From a bacterium (GTDB lineage: Bacteria > Margulisbacteria > Marinamargulisbacteria > UBA817 > JAQBTH01): a stretch of 38,915 nt of DNA. The stretch spans positions 1 to 38,915 of the forward strand of contig JAQBTH010000011.1 of the NCBI GenBank assembly GCA_027623425.1, read 5' to 3'. Position numbers and translations under genes: made by a program. This document shows positions 10,442-21,199 of this stretch, in pieces; within the stretch, counting starts at the first letter, position 1; each line of letters opens with the position of its first letter. A model generated the notes under the pieces. The model did no database searches. It was not told the DNA's origin and saw only the letters and a list, made by a program, of their open reading frames with translations.

Positions 10442-11854
10442 ATGACCACATCAACTGCCATTCCATATAAAATTGCTGATATTAGCCTCGCTGATTTTGG
10501 GCGAAAAGAAATCGATCTTGCTCAAGAAGAAATGCCAGGATTAATGGCCCTTCGTGAAAAATACGGCGCGGAAAAGCCCCTTAAAGGCGCTAAAATCACA
10601 GGTTCGCTGCATATGACCATTCAAACCGCCGTTTTAATCGAAACGTTAGTGGAGTTGGGCGCCAATGTACGATGGGCGTCATGCAATATATTCTCTACCC
10701 AAGACCATGCCGCCGCTGCAATTGCGCAAGCGGGAATCCCTGTATATGCGTGGAAAGGCGAATCCTTGGAAGAATACTGGTGGTGCACAAACCAAGCCCT
10801 TGTATTCCCTGACGGTTCAGGCCCTGATTTAATCGTAGATGATGGTGGAGACGCAACCCTACTTGTTCACCGTGGAAAAGCAGCAGAAGCAAACCCGGCT
10901 ATTTTAGATGAACCCACTACAAACCCTGAATTAAAGCTGGTAAATGCCCTTCTTAAAGAGTCCCTACAACACACACCGGGAAAATGGACCGCTATCGCCA
11001 ATAAAATCCAAGGCGTTTCTGAAGAAACCACCACAGGAGTACATCGTTTATACCAAATGATGGAAAAAGGTGAGTTATTATTCCCAGCCATTAATGTGAA
11101 TGATTCTGTTACAAAATCAAAATTCGATAACCTCTACGGATGTTTAGAAAGCCTAGCAGATGGCATCAAGCGCGCAACAGACATTATGCTTGCGGGTAAA
11201 GTCGCTGTTATCTGTGGCTATGGCGATGTGGGTAAAGGCTGCGCGCAATCGCTTCGCGCCTTTGGTACGCGCGTTATTATTACTGAAATAGACCCAATCT
11301 GCGCACTTCAAGCAGCAATGGCAGGTTTTGAAGTTAAAACAGTTGAAGACGCGCTAGACGAAGCCAACATTTTTGTGACCACAACCGGAAACAAAGACAT
11401 TATTACACTTGAACACATGAAAAAAATGAAAGACCAGGCCATTGTCTGCAACATCGGTCATTTCGATAATGAGATTCAAGTGGACGCGTTACAATCATTG
11501 CCGGGTATCCAACACAAAAACATTAAACCCCAAGTAGACCAATACACCTTTCCTACTGGTAATAGCATTATTTTGCTAGCAGAAGGCCGCCTAGTCAATT
11601 TAGGGTGCGCCACTGGTCACCCATCATTTGTTATGAGCAATTCATTTACAAATCAAGTACTCGCACAATTAGACTTATGGCAAAACAGCCATGAGGTTGG
11701 CGTATTCACTCTTTCTAAGAAATTAGACGAAGAGGTTGCTCGCTTGCATCTTGATAAACTTGGCGTTAAACTCACTACCCTCAGTAATGATCAAGCCTCC
11801 TATCTAGGAATACCCGTTGAAGGCCCATACAAACCTGATCATTACCGGTACTAA
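10442..11854 (+). CDS. ahcY: Adenosylhomocysteinase
   Basis: 470 aa; '[23 protein letters not shown]', '[17 protein letters not shown]', C-terminal 'YKPDHYRY'. SD AAGGAG upstream. Confidence 0.96.
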   Translation: MTTSTAIPYKIADISLADFGRKEIDLAQEEMPGLMALREKYGAEKPLKGAKITGSLHMTIQTAVLIETLVELGANVRWASCNIFSTQDHAAAAIAQAGIPVYAWKGESLEEYWWCTNQALVFPDGSGPDLIVDDGGDATLLVHRGKAAEANPAILDEPTTNPELKLVNALLKESLQHTPGKWTAIANKIQGVSEETTTGVHRLYQMMEKGELLFPAINVNDSVTKSKFDNLYGCLESLADGIKRATDIMLAGKVAVICGYGDVGKGCAQSLRAFGTRVIITEIDPICALQAAMAGFEVKTVEDALDEANIFVTTTGNKDIITLEHMKKMKDQAIVCNIGHFDNEIQVDALQSLPGIQHKNIKPQVDQYTFPTGNSIILLAEGRLVNLGCATGHPSFVMSNSFTNQVLAQLDLWQNSHEVGVFTLSKKLDEEVARLHLDKLGVKLTTLSNDQASYLGIPVEGPYKPDHYRY

Positions 11855-11863
11855 GGAGCACAC

Positions 11864-12418
11864 ATGAAAGCATTAGAATTTTTAGAACCAGCAAAAAACC
11901 AATACAGCGTATTTTTAAATTTCGTTGTATTCGAACCGTCATCCCAACGCATACCGCCACAAGATATTTTGGCAAAGGGTGACGCTGTACGCGAATACTT
12001 AGACATTGCATTGGCAGAGTCTGGGCAACACACCGACCTTAAACACCAAATTCTAGTCAATCGTTTAACACGCATTGCCACTATGATGAATTTAGTTAAG
12101 AATTTTGAAAATGTCGTATTAACAAAATTTTTAAACAAGGTGTGGCGTCGCTACTCGTTTTACAGCAATTTAGGTGAGCTATTTTTAGATGTGGAAGACT
12201 TTTCTCGATTCAACCCTGAATTCGATGCAAAAAACGAAGATAACTTCCTTCTACGTATTGCCAGTGACGACGATGATGACGACAGCGATGATGACAACCA
12301 CACGACTACCGAAGAAGCCGATTCTAGCGACGACGACGACGCTAAGTCAAAAAAAGACGATAAAAAGAAGCCGGAAAAAGACGGCGCTAAAGCGAAGAAA
12401 ACGACTCCTAAAAAATAA
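11864..12418 (+). CDS. Hypothetical protein with poly-Asp/Glu then Lys-rich C-terminal tail
   Basis: Starts 9 nt after ahcY stop behind AAGGAG; globular N-terminal ~130 aa followed by low-complexity charged tail. Confidence 0.75.
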   Translation: MKALEFLEPAKNQYSVFLNFVVFEPSSQRIPPQDILAKGDAVREYLDIALAESGQHTDLKHQILVNRLTRIATMMNLVKNFENVVLTKFLNKVWRRYSFYSNLGELFLDVEDFSRFNPEFDAKNEDNFLLRIASDDDDDDSDDDNHTTTEEADSSDDDDAKSKKDDKKKPEKDGAKAKKTTPKK

Positions 12419-12452
12419 GCTTTTTTGAGATCTCTTCCGTACAAAAACCATA

Positions 12453-12484
12453 AAAACAGACATCGCGAAATGTGAGTCTGTTTT
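12453..12484. terminator. Putative intrinsic terminator hairpin
   Basis: AAAACAGAC ... GTCTGTTTT (9-bp stem, 14-nt loop, T-rich 3' arm) 35 nt after the charged-tail CDS. Confidence 0.45.
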
Positions 12485-12529
12485 AGGTTGTTTAATTTGA
12501 TGAGATTTTAACCGATAATAAATGAGGGG

Positions 12530-13585
12530 ATGGAAAGGTTAAGAAGACTGGTGAACATCTCCGATTTTGATTACGAACTCCCTAGCGAATTAATAGCCCA
12601 TGCGCCACCACAACATCGTGGGGATTCCAGATTGATGATCATCGATCCCGCATCAGGCCAAATTCACCACCATATGTTTAACGAGATAGTAAAATTGCTC
12701 AACGAGAAATGCGTATTGGTGTTTAACAATACAAAGGTAATTCGTGCACGACTACGGGGCACTAAACCCACAGGAGCCGCAATCGAATGCATGCTCACAG
12801 AACCATTGGGCAATCACGAATGGTTGGCGATGCTAAAACCAGCAAAGCGCCTTAAAAACGGCGATTTAATCCAAATCGGTCCGGGCTTCGACGTGGAAGT
12901 ATGCGAAAAGAACATGGTGGATGGCCTACACCGCGTAAAACTACACCATGAGTCCCCCATGAACGCCATTCACGAACACGGAGAAATTCCATTACCACCC
13001 TACATTTCACCAGATTGCCATCCCAATGAATTGGAAGACCGATACCAAAGCATTATGGCAAAAGAAGATGGCGCAGTAGCAGCCCCAACAGCAAGTTTGC
13101 ACTTTACCACTGAATTATTAGAAAAACTCATCCAAAACGGCGTGCAAATCGAAGAAGTCACCCTGCATGTGGGCCTTGGCACCTTTGCCCCGCTGCAAGA
13201 CCACCATGTAAAAAGCAAAACCCTGCACCATGAACAGTACCACATTTCCCAAGAGGTGGCAGACCGCCTAACACGCGCAAAAGCCAGCGGAAAACACATT
13301 ATTGCCGTAGGAACCACTGTTACGCGCACCCTAGAATCGGCATTTTCTAAAAATGCGTTTCAATCAGGTACCCACCGCACAAACATCTTCATCCAACCGG
13401 GTGACACCTTCCACGCTATTGATGGCTTAATTACCAATTTTCACCTGCCAAAATCCTCATTACTCATGCTCGTATCGGCCTTTTCTGGTGTAAATCACAT
13501 TCAAACAGCCTACCAAATAGCAGTAAAAGAAAAATACCGTTTCTTTAGCTTTGGAGACGCAATGTTAATACGGAAACCAGTATGA
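12530..13585 (+). CDS. queA: S-adenosylmethionine:tRNA ribosyltransferase-isomerase
   Basis: 'DFDYELPSELIAHAPPQHRGDSRLM', 'HVGLGTFAPLQ', 'GTTVTRTLES', 'TNFHLPKSSLLMLVSAF'. The true start may be internal to the track ORF. Confidence 0.95.
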   Translation: MERLRRLVNISDFDYELPSELIAHAPPQHRGDSRLMIIDPASGQIHHHMFNEIVKLLNEKCVLVFNNTKVIRARLRGTKPTGAAIECMLTEPLGNHEWLAMLKPAKRLKNGDLIQIGPGFDVEVCEKNMVDGLHRVKLHHESPMNAIHEHGEIPLPPYISPDCHPNELEDRYQSIMAKEDGAVAAPTASLHFTTELLEKLIQNGVQIEEVTLHVGLGTFAPLQDHHVKSKTLHHEQYHISQEVADRLTRAKASGKHIIAVGTTVTRTLESAFSKNAFQSGTHRTNIFIQPGDTFHAIDGLITNFHLPKSSLLMLVSAFSGVNHIQTAYQIAVKEKYRFFSFGDAMLIRKPV

Positions 13586-16500
13586 TTAAGCGCTCTCTAC
13601 TTACCATCACAATCTGTTTTTCAACCGTCATTCCTGCGTTAGGGCAAACAGCCAATTACCTGCCAAACCTCAGTGCCAGCACGGGGAATACGCAAGAAAA
13701 AACAGCCCCCGTTAAAACCAAAGTAATCCCCCTAAGTATCCAAGATATTACCGAGATTGATGCCGAGCAATTCGCGCAATCCACTCCCATAGAAACAATT
13801 ATCACAACAACAAACATCACCACGCCCACCATAAATAGTGAAAGCACTATAATAAACGCGCCAAGCGGCCCCTTCTTACCCGCGATTCCAGGGCCAGACA
13901 TTCCAGCAACTTGGAATGAAACAACGTCATTTCTAGGTTACAACACCAAGCAAGGGCGGTATCCAGATGTGAAATCCGACGGTTTTCTTGAGCTCGTACT
14001 AAGCAGCAGAGAACACACAAATGACTTGGATAAATTAGACACCATACGAAACGATGAGGTATATAAAAAGATCCCCCTCGATGTGGTCGAAGGTAGCACT
14101 AAATTTGATATGAGCTACGATATAGGTTTAGAGGGTAAATTAGACGATGACCTCACTATTTTTTACGATATCGAAAAGGAACCTGACTTTCCAGGAAAAT
14201 ATAATTTAAAAATCCAAAAAGGCAATCACGAGCTGCAATTTGGTGATTTCGAATCTCAATTTGGGGCTGGCGAATTTATCGATGTTAAAAAGTCCCTTGA
14301 AGGTGCAAAAGTGGAATCGAGAAACCTAAGTTGGAATGGAAAGATTGCCACTGGTAAAACGAAATCTGAACCTCAGAAACTACAAACATTTGGTAATGGC
14401 GGACGCATTTACAATCTAGGTAAGCAGTATATTTTAGAAGGATCCGTTACAGTTTACATCAACAACAGCAAGCAAACTGAAAATACCGATTTTACCATCA
14501 ACTATTTTGAAGGAACGGTAACCTTCACAAAGCCGATTACCAAAGTCGACTTCATTAAAATAATTTATGAGTTTACAAATCCCATACAAGATTTCATTCC
14601 ATCACTATCCCGAAAAAGCTTCACTGGCGCGCAATTTTTCTACGAACCCAATGAGTTTTTCTTTACCGAAAAATTTATCACCGGAACGGCCGATGAAGAA
14701 TTAATCACAACTCATAATCCAATTAAAAATGGCACACACCGCTTCTTTCTAACCCATCCTCACGTGGTGCTTGGGTCTGAAACCGTCTACCTAAATAACG
14801 AACGATTAACACACAAAAGCGATTACTTTCTAAAACACCGAAGTGGCGGCATCACACTACAAAACTTAAGTGTTGGCCCCAATGATTCACTACGTGTTAT
14901 TTACAAATACGTCAAAACAAAACCCATCGAGGAAATCCAATCCGGTCAAAATTCCCAAGGTCCGTATTATCTAGGGCATAAAAATATAGCACCAGACTCT
15001 GTTGTTATCAAAATAAATGGCAAACCCGCACAAGAAACGGTTGATTACACCATCGACTATGACGAAGGAAAACTCTACTTTAATTATAAGGTGCAACGCG
15101 TAGATACCATCGAAATTGAATACACCGCCTTGCTTTCTGTCATCGTCAAACACCAACCTGAGGAATCCCCACTACGAGTTGGTATTACCTATTTAGATGA
15201 AAGCTCCAGTTTAAGAGACGATGTTGTCGTAGAGCGCGCCGGTGAAACGCCATCTCTTGGTGATGATAACCGCACCATATCAACCGATTTTTTCCCGATA
15301 GAACAATCCCGACCCGTGGTCGTAACTGTAAGCGATGTGATAGTAGAGGTGCCCTCCGCCAATATTGACTACTACCGCGGTATCATTACCCTAGACGCCC
15401 CTGCTCCAAATGCAGACAGCATAAAACTGGATTATTTTTACCGAAAAAGCTTTACCGCTGAAGCACAGTTTAAAACCCAAGCGGGTCGAAATACCTACAC
15501 TGTTCTTGAAATCGATCCGCCAAAACTACCCATTCGTTTTGATGGTGTTTCCCGCGTACAAATGCCCGACGGCACCGACCTGTTAGAGGGCGCGCAAAGA
15601 GATTATACGGTCGACTACCTTGATGATGGACAAGACTTTGTTCTAACGATAATCACTAATCAATTAGAATCCCAACTCACCTCTATTCCAGTGGACCAAA
15701 CCTTAAAAATAACCTATAAATTCACCCCCGATTCAGACCTATCTCAAGGTAAATCGCAGCAACAAATGTTCGATTTAATCTTAGATTATGAAGTAAACGA
15801 AAAATGGAAAATCAACACAGAATACGCCTATTCATACTTTGATTTCTCTAAAAATAAGAAAGAAACCAGTGAGCGCATTTTAGTGAGTAGCTCAACCGTA
15901 GACCAAGAATACACACTTGCAAATAAACCCGTTGTAATCGACACAGAGACCATATTTTTAAATGGGTTTCCATTGTCCCGTGATAAAGATTATTTCATCA
16001 ACTACGAGCAAGGTACTGTTCGGTTTCGAAACCTCACATTAAGCAGCAGTGACGAAGTTACAATCAAATACGATTATTTCGAAAATGACAAACCTGATGC
16101 TCAGGCCGCCAACGCCTACAAAGTCGGAACAAGTTATAAAGTCCGCGACAACGTCACTATCCACAGTAGCGCTAAATTCATCGAGCCCAACTTCCGATCC
16201 ATTGGAGAATTAAAAGATGAACCCGGCACATTGGCCGTGAATGGGGGCCTGCTCTGGAATATTTCTAGCAGCGATAATATTAGCGTGGATTACAATAAAC
16301 GCACCCGTTATAACGATGTCTACGATGAAGTGCGAGACGAGCGCGAATTTATCACCAGTGCCAATTTAATAATGCTAAATTTAGACACCACTCACACATT
16401 CAGATTTCAGGAATTAGAAACAACCGGCGACGTTACTGAAAAAGATTTCCGTTTAACCGCATATGAAAATGGCATCGGGTTCGGTCCCAACCATCTTCGT

Positions 16501-18471
16501 GCAAATATCACATCCTTACTCAGCCAAAAAATTGAAAGTTTCAAAGTAGAAGAAGAGCGAGCCGACAGCCTTATTACTGGATATGGAACCTCTCTTTTCT
16601 ATGAGCCAAAAAAACCCCTCATCGTCAAAAACATCAATTTTAAGCCCTACTACAACCACCAAAGTCAAAGTACGGAACGCTTAATTCCCACACAAGACAC
16701 TGTCCAACTTACCGATTATTACGGCATAAAATCCTCAACTAAAATAATCCAAGGTCTCGACAATACGGGTTCATTCGAGAAAAAGACCCTTAGTTTTGGC
16801 TTTCCAGACATTCAGATCGTAGATGATTATTACAACTATTCAAACATCACCACTTACTACCCGTTCTCTTGGTTTACCACGTCCTATGCATTGGATCATG
16901 AAGAAGAAGTAAGCCCAATTCCAGGCCAACGGTACCGGATTAACGACCAGCAAATCTTCCATATTAATCAACTTGGATTGTATAGCGGACTAAAGTTCGT
17001 CCATGCGCCTGCCTACATCTATCGCCGATTCAGTGGCGCAAATGCCACCGCCTTAAACAGCGCAACAAAAACCTTAGAAAACAATGCCTTAAAAAAATAC
17101 AATCAAAAACGCCAATATTACACCCTAAGTAATTTCGCACCATACAGCTGGTTTACCTTAAATTCTTATGGCTTCGAAACCCGAAATTCAGACACCAAAG
17201 ACAGGCAAACAAGCAGCACTCAACTGCGGTTTGATAACACTTTAGACTATGTGAATGCAGACGGAAAACTGACATTTACACCACAAGGAAGAATATTAGA
17301 ACTATTCGAATACAAAATAGATTTCGAAAACTTAGATTCAAATTCCAACAGCAAAACCGTGTTAGCATCTGGCACCGAAAATCGCACTGAACGCATTTTA
17401 ACAGACGATATCCAAAACCATTTAATCACCTTTAAACCAGGTGATTTCAGCCTTGGTAATATGCAAATAAAAAATCCTGTAATGACATTTAACCATAAAA
17501 AGACCAATAAATCAGACCTAGAAGAAACGCAAAGTTTTTCAAACAATATCGCTCTAAACAATCCACGCTTTATACTAGAAAACCAAGAAGTAAGTGGAAA
17601 CACAGTAACCTTAGGTTTTACGCCATTTCGCATCATGGATGTGGATGCCACATATACGGATCAAAAAGAATACTACAACCGAAATAAAGCAATAACAGTG
17701 GCCGGTAGTTTATATAAAACATTTATCAATAGAGAGATAAAATTTGGAATCGACCCATATACCAAATTTCAAACCGATTCCTATTACCGCTTAAATACCT
17801 TAGAACAAAACGAAAACAGCACAATCAATGTCAGCATTAAAGAACTAGAAGGAAGCGATTCAGAAAAGAAATTAAACCTAAAAGAAGATTATTATGGCAC
17901 ACGACTCACTTTTACTCCTTGGTCACCAATATCATTTGTTGGCGCATTTGATGTCATGGATATTACCCAGCGACTCACTCAAAATAATGACTTCAATAAA
18001 GAAGATTTCCAACAGGATAAATACACAACCGGACTCATTATACGCCCACTACGCGATATGTCTCTTGGGGTCGACTATTCAGTAAAACAACTGCAGCAAA
18101 ACCAAGACGAATTTACAGGTTATTCCTCCGTTGCGACATTTTTATATAACCCACTTCGTTTTGAAAACTTTAGACTCGATGTTAATATTTCTCAAACCAA
18201 CTCCTGGGGATATGGATTTAATGAATTAGAACGCGATAGCCTATTGCAAACCAGTGGCGCCATACAAAACTTTTCGATTCGAAATCGTAATGACTCCGTT
18301 TTATTAGCCTCAATTATTCTGTCGCTAGACATTACTTTAGATAATTTCCGCTATCTAGATAAATTAGTGATATCGGGTGAAGCCTACGTCAAACGCATTA
18401 CAGATGAAGTCAATCCAGAAAACGAATATGAGATCAGTGGTATGCTTTTCAAAACATCCATAATGCTTTAA
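13582..18471 (+). CDS. Large secreted/outer-membrane protein with SprA-like tandem beta domains
   Basis: Signal peptide 'MIKRSLLTITICFSTVIPALG'; 'FGDFESQFGAGEF' motif; repeated 'VYlN...DY.I.Y..G.v.F...i...D.i.I.Y.y' units; C-terminal region rich in alternating beta-strand pattern. Overlaps queA stop by 4 nt. Confidence 0.75.
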   Translation: MIKRSLLTITICFSTVIPALGQTANYLPNLSASTGNTQEKTAPVKTKVIPLSIQDITEIDAEQFAQSTPIETIITTTNITTPTINSESTIINAPSGPFLPAIPGPDIPATWNETTSFLGYNTKQGRYPDVKSDGFLELVLSSREHTNDLDKLDTIRNDEVYKKIPLDVVEGSTKFDMSYDIGLEGKLDDDLTIFYDIEKEPDFPGKYNLKIQKGNHELQFGDFESQFGAGEFIDVKKSLEGAKVESRNLSWNGKIATGKTKSEPQKLQTFGNGGRIYNLGKQYILEGSVTVYINNSKQTENTDFTINYFEGTVTFTKPITKVDFIKIIYEFTNPIQDFIPSLSRKSFTGAQFFYEPNEFFFTEKFITGTADEELITTHNPIKNGTHRFFLTHPHVVLGSETVYLNNERLTHKSDYFLKHRSGGITLQNLSVGPNDSLRVIYKYVKTKPIEEIQSGQNSQGPYYLGHKNIAPDSVVIKINGKPAQETVDYTIDYDEGKLYFNYKVQRVDTIEIEYTALLSVIVKHQPEESPLRVGITYLDESSSLRDDVVVERAGETPSLGDDNRTISTDFFPIEQSRPVVVTVSDVIVEVPSANIDYYRGIITLDAPAPNADSIKLDYFYRKSFTAEAQFKTQAGRNTYTVLEIDPPKLPIRFDGVSRVQMPDGTDLLEGAQRDYTVDYLDDGQDFVLTIITNQLESQLTSIPVDQTLKITYKFTPDSDLSQGKSQQQMFDLILDYEVNEKWKINTEYAYSYFDFSKNKKETSERILVSSSTVDQEYTLANKPVVIDTETIFLNGFPLSRDKDYFINYEQGTVRFRNLTLSSSDEVTIKYDYFENDKPDAQAANAYKVGTSYKVRDNVTIHSSAKFIEPNFRSIGELKDEPGTLAVNGGLLWNISSSDNISVDYNKRTRYNDVYDEVRDEREFITSANLIMLNLDTTHTFRFQELETTGDVTEKDFRLTAYENGIGFGPNHLRANITSLLSQKIESFKVEEERADSLITGYGTSLFYEPKKPLIVKNINFKPYYNHQSQSTERLIPTQDTVQLTDYYGIKSSTKIIQGLDNTGSFEKKTLSFGFPDIQIVDDYYNYSNITTYYPFSWFTTSYALDHEEEVSPIPGQRYRINDQQIFHINQLGLYSGLKFVHAPAYIYRRFSGANATALNSATKTLENNALKKYNQKRQYYTLSNFAPYSWFTLNSYGFETRNSDTKDRQTSSTQLRFDNTLDYVNADGKLTFTPQGRILELFEYKIDFENLDSNSNSKTVLASGTENRTERILTDDIQNHLITFKPGDFSLGNMQIKNPVMTFNHKKTNKSDLEETQSFSNNIALNNPRFILENQEVSGNTVTLGFTPFRIMDVDATYTDQKEYYNRNKAITVAGSLYKTFINREIKFGIDPYTKFQTDSYYRLNTLEQNENSTINVSIKELEGSDSEKKLNLKEDYYGTRLTFTPWSPISFVGAFDVMDITQRLTQNNDFNKEDFQQDKYTTGLIIRPLRDMSLGVDYSVKQLQQNQDEFTGYSSVATFLYNPLRFENFRLDVNISQTNSWGYGFNELERDSLLQTSGAIQNFSIRNRNDSVLLASIILSLDITLDNFRYLDKLVISGEAYVKRITDEVNPENEYEISGMLFKTSIML
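14431..16085 (+). repeat. About six degenerate SprA-like protein repeats (DYxIxYxxGxVxF type)
   Basis: Units including 'SVTVYINNSKQTENTDFTINYFEGTVTF', 'SETVYLNNERLTHKSDYFLKHRSGGITL', 'SVVIKINGKPAQETVDYTIDYDEGKLYF', 'SDVIVEVPSANIDYYRGIITL', 'TETIFLNGFPLSRDKDYFINYEQGTVRF'. Confidence 0.7.
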
Positions 18472-18482
18472 AGTAGGCCCAC

Positions 18483-20375
18483 ATGACGGGCATTTCCAAA
18501 CAATTCCTAATCTGCTTATTCCTTTTTATGGCAACTCCCATATTAGCACTAGATGCGGGTTGGCAAGAACTGCCTTCGGCAAACATTTACTTTTCCGAAA
18601 ACCCAATCGATCTCGACCTGCCCATTTTAAAGTATAAAAATGACATATATGTGCCTATTCGTTCCATATTACCCTACCTAAACGGCCGCATCGAATACCA
18701 GAAACGCACCCACTCCTTCATGGTACTGGTAGAAAACCTTACCAGCCCCATAGTCCTGATTCCCAACCACAGGGGTTATACCATCGGTGAAACACGCCAC
18801 GAATTCCCCCACCCCACACTCATGCATTGGTCACGCCTCTACGTCCCCCTCCAACCCTTTCTAAGTATCATTAACTACCAAAGCACTGTTAAAGACAATT
18901 CCATATATATATTTAGCGCTACTGCCCCAAGTGTGGAATCCACGCCTGAGGCATCGCCGAAATCCGCGCCACAAACCCCGATCGATACAAAAGATGGTAA
19001 ATTACTCGCCAAAATCAAACGGGGCTCTGGGTTAAACATATCCACAAGCATTCCCAATTTAAGAACCATTAATCACCCACAATTAAGTATAAATTCTCAA
19101 ACAGTAGACATTACCCACCAATTTTCGTATCAATATGGCACTTTGCATTTGAATATTATTCCTATACTTGAATCGCTGGGCTACGAAAGTCATATTTCAG
19201 GCGGCACCCTAACCCTTAATAAAGGGGGAATTAAATATAAATTCACATCAAATTCCCCAACACTGAATGTAAGTTCTAACTCAGGCAGCACGAATAAAAC
19301 GCTGAATTACGAGCCAAAAATAGAAAATCAAAAGGCCTATTTTCCGATTGGTACTTTTGCTGAAGATTTAGGCTATACCACTTACTGGGATAGTAAAACA
19401 GGCACGATCGAATTATGGCCCATTGTGGATGGAATTGAACTTTGGAAGTACCCAAATGGTCTGTACAAACTGCGAATCATCGCAAAACAACCATTGAACG
19501 CATTGGGCCAATACATGCTCTCTAATCCCCTACTTCTATTTTGGGACTTACCAAACACTGCCATGCAACTCACTCACGATAAATTACAGATCAACGACAA
19601 TCAATTTACACACCTATATGTGGGCCAACACCCTGACAAATTACGAATTTCACTTCGCATTGATCACCGTGTGAAAAGCATTATGTATCCCAACAGTGAT
19701 GGAATGGATATTTATATCACTAAAACCACAAATACAGCCATACCAAAAGCAAGTGAAACAAGCACTAAAGCAATCGCGCCCCCCACACCAAAACCCACGC
19801 AACAACCAAAAAGCACGGTTGCAAAACATGTGTTAAAAGGAAAGATTATCACGATAGATCCAGGCCATGGCGGACGGGACCCTGGCGCGGTTACAAAATC
19901 TGGTGATTTGGAAAAATATTACACCATCGATATATCCAAGCGACTACAAGACTTATTAGAAGGAAAGGGCGCTAAAGTACTTATGGCCCGTACAGGCGAT
20001 CAAAACCCGTCGTTGTACCAACGCACCATGTTAGCCAACACCAACCGTGCCGACATTCTCATAAGTGTTCATATTAACTCTTTCATCAAATCCTATGCCA
20101 ACGGAATTGAAACCTATTATTACAAACGCCAAGACAAGGCTTTAGCCCAACACATCCACAATAAAATGGTCAGTAAACTGGGTTTAAGAGATGCAGGATT
20201 AAAACGGTCTCAAATGTATGTACTCAATCATTCCACCATGCCTGGCGCGCTCATTGAACCCTGTTTTATCACCAATTCAAAAGAATACCGTCAACTCCGT
20301 CAGCCTGAATTCAGACAGAAAATTGCCCAAGCCACATATGAGGGAATAATCAGTTATTTCCAGAGTAAGAATTAG
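18483..20375 (+). CDS. N-acetylmuramoyl-L-alanine amidase with copper-amine-oxidase-N-like and AMIN-like N-terminal domains
   Basis: C-terminal Amidase_3: 'IITIDPGHGGRDPGAV', 'ADILISVHINSF', 'PGALIEPCFITNSKEYRQL'; N-terminal 'DIYVPIRSILPYL', 'QKAYFPIGTFAEDLGYTTYWDSKTGTIEL'. Confidence 0.92.
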   Translation: MTGISKQFLICLFLFMATPILALDAGWQELPSANIYFSENPIDLDLPILKYKNDIYVPIRSILPYLNGRIEYQKRTHSFMVLVENLTSPIVLIPNHRGYTIGETRHEFPHPTLMHWSRLYVPLQPFLSIINYQSTVKDNSIYIFSATAPSVESTPEASPKSAPQTPIDTKDGKLLAKIKRGSGLNISTSIPNLRTINHPQLSINSQTVDITHQFSYQYGTLHLNIIPILESLGYESHISGGTLTLNKGGIKYKFTSNSPTLNVSSNSGSTNKTLNYEPKIENQKAYFPIGTFAEDLGYTTYWDSKTGTIELWPIVDGIELWKYPNGLYKLRIIAKQPLNALGQYMLSNPLLLFWDLPNTAMQLTHDKLQINDNQFTHLYVGQHPDKLRISLRIDHRVKSIMYPNSDGMDIYITKTTNTAIPKASETSTKAIAPPTPKPTQQPKSTVAKHVLKGKIITIDPGHGGRDPGAVTKSGDLEKYYTIDISKRLQDLLEGKGAKVLMARTGDQNPSLYQRTMLANTNRADILISVHINSFIKSYANGIETYYYKRQDKALAQHIHNKMVSKLGLRDAGLKRSQMYVLNHSTMPGALIEPCFITNSKEYRQLRQPEFRQKIAQATYEGIISYFQSKN

Positions 20376-20393
20376 GATGATAAACTTAGTCCT

Positions 20394-21194
20394 ATGGTAA
20401 ATGCACCGATTGGTATTTTTGATTCAGGAATAGGCGGATTAACCGTTCTGCGACAACTTATAAAACAGTTCCCAAATGAAACCTTTATTTATGTGGGTGA
20501 TTCGGCCCGTGCGCCATGGGGCAATAAAGATAAAGCGCTACTTAGCATCTACAACGACCAAATTATGACCTTTTTAAAATCAAAAGGGTGTAAGTTTATT
20601 GTGGTGGCGTGCAACACCAGTCAATCGTATTTTGGGGATCGTGCATCACAAAAATTTAATATTCCTTCAATTGGATTAATCGAACCCACAGGAAAACGCA
20701 TTTCCCAAATTTCAACCACAAAAGAGGTCGCTATTTTTGCCACAGATGGTACGATCAAAACGAAAAGCTATGAAACCGCCATACTACGCGAAGATCCTGT
20801 CACAATCGTTCATAATGTTCCTTGCCCTAAATTAGTACCTCTTATCGAATCAAAACAACTCATCTTAGAAGACCTAAAAGCAGCAATAAACGAGTATTTG
20901 GATAAATTAAAAGGCACCCACTGTGACACCATCGTATATGGCTGTTCCCACTACCCCATTATTCATCCGCTAATTAAAAGTTATGCACCAGCGCATATCA
21001 AATACTTCATCGACCCCGCCACGTGCATAGTGGCGCCAATGAAGGCTCAAATTAACGCCCTCAACCTAAGTGCAGATCCCACAAAGAAAGGCGAAATCCA
21101 CTTTCACGTCAGTGGAGACATCGCCCAGTTTAAGTCCGCCTGCGAACAATTCGAAGTGCCAATTACAAGCCTTAACAAAGTAACGTTAGATTAA
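20394..21194 (+). CDS. murI: Glutamate racemase
   Basis: 'PIGIFDSGIGGLTVLRQL', 'FIYVGDSARAPWG', 'VACNTSQS', 'VYGCSHYPII'. Confidence 0.96.
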   Translation: MVNAPIGIFDSGIGGLTVLRQLIKQFPNETFIYVGDSARAPWGNKDKALLSIYNDQIMTFLKSKGCKFIVVACNTSQSYFGDRASQKFNIPSIGLIEPTGKRISQISTTKEVAIFATDGTIKTKSYETAILREDPVTIVHNVPCPKLVPLIESKQLILEDLKAAINEYLDKLKGTHCDTIVYGCSHYPIIHPLIKSYAPAHIKYFIDPATCIVAPMKAQINALNLSADPTKKGEIHFHVSGDIAQFKSACEQFEVPITSLNKVTLD

Positions 21195-21199
21195 CACTC

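Noticed and set aside
12160-12444. Antisense ORF across the charged-tail gene (94 aa)
   Set aside because: Ser/Leu-rich product is what the complement of GAC/GAT/AAG repeats yields; no independent evidence.
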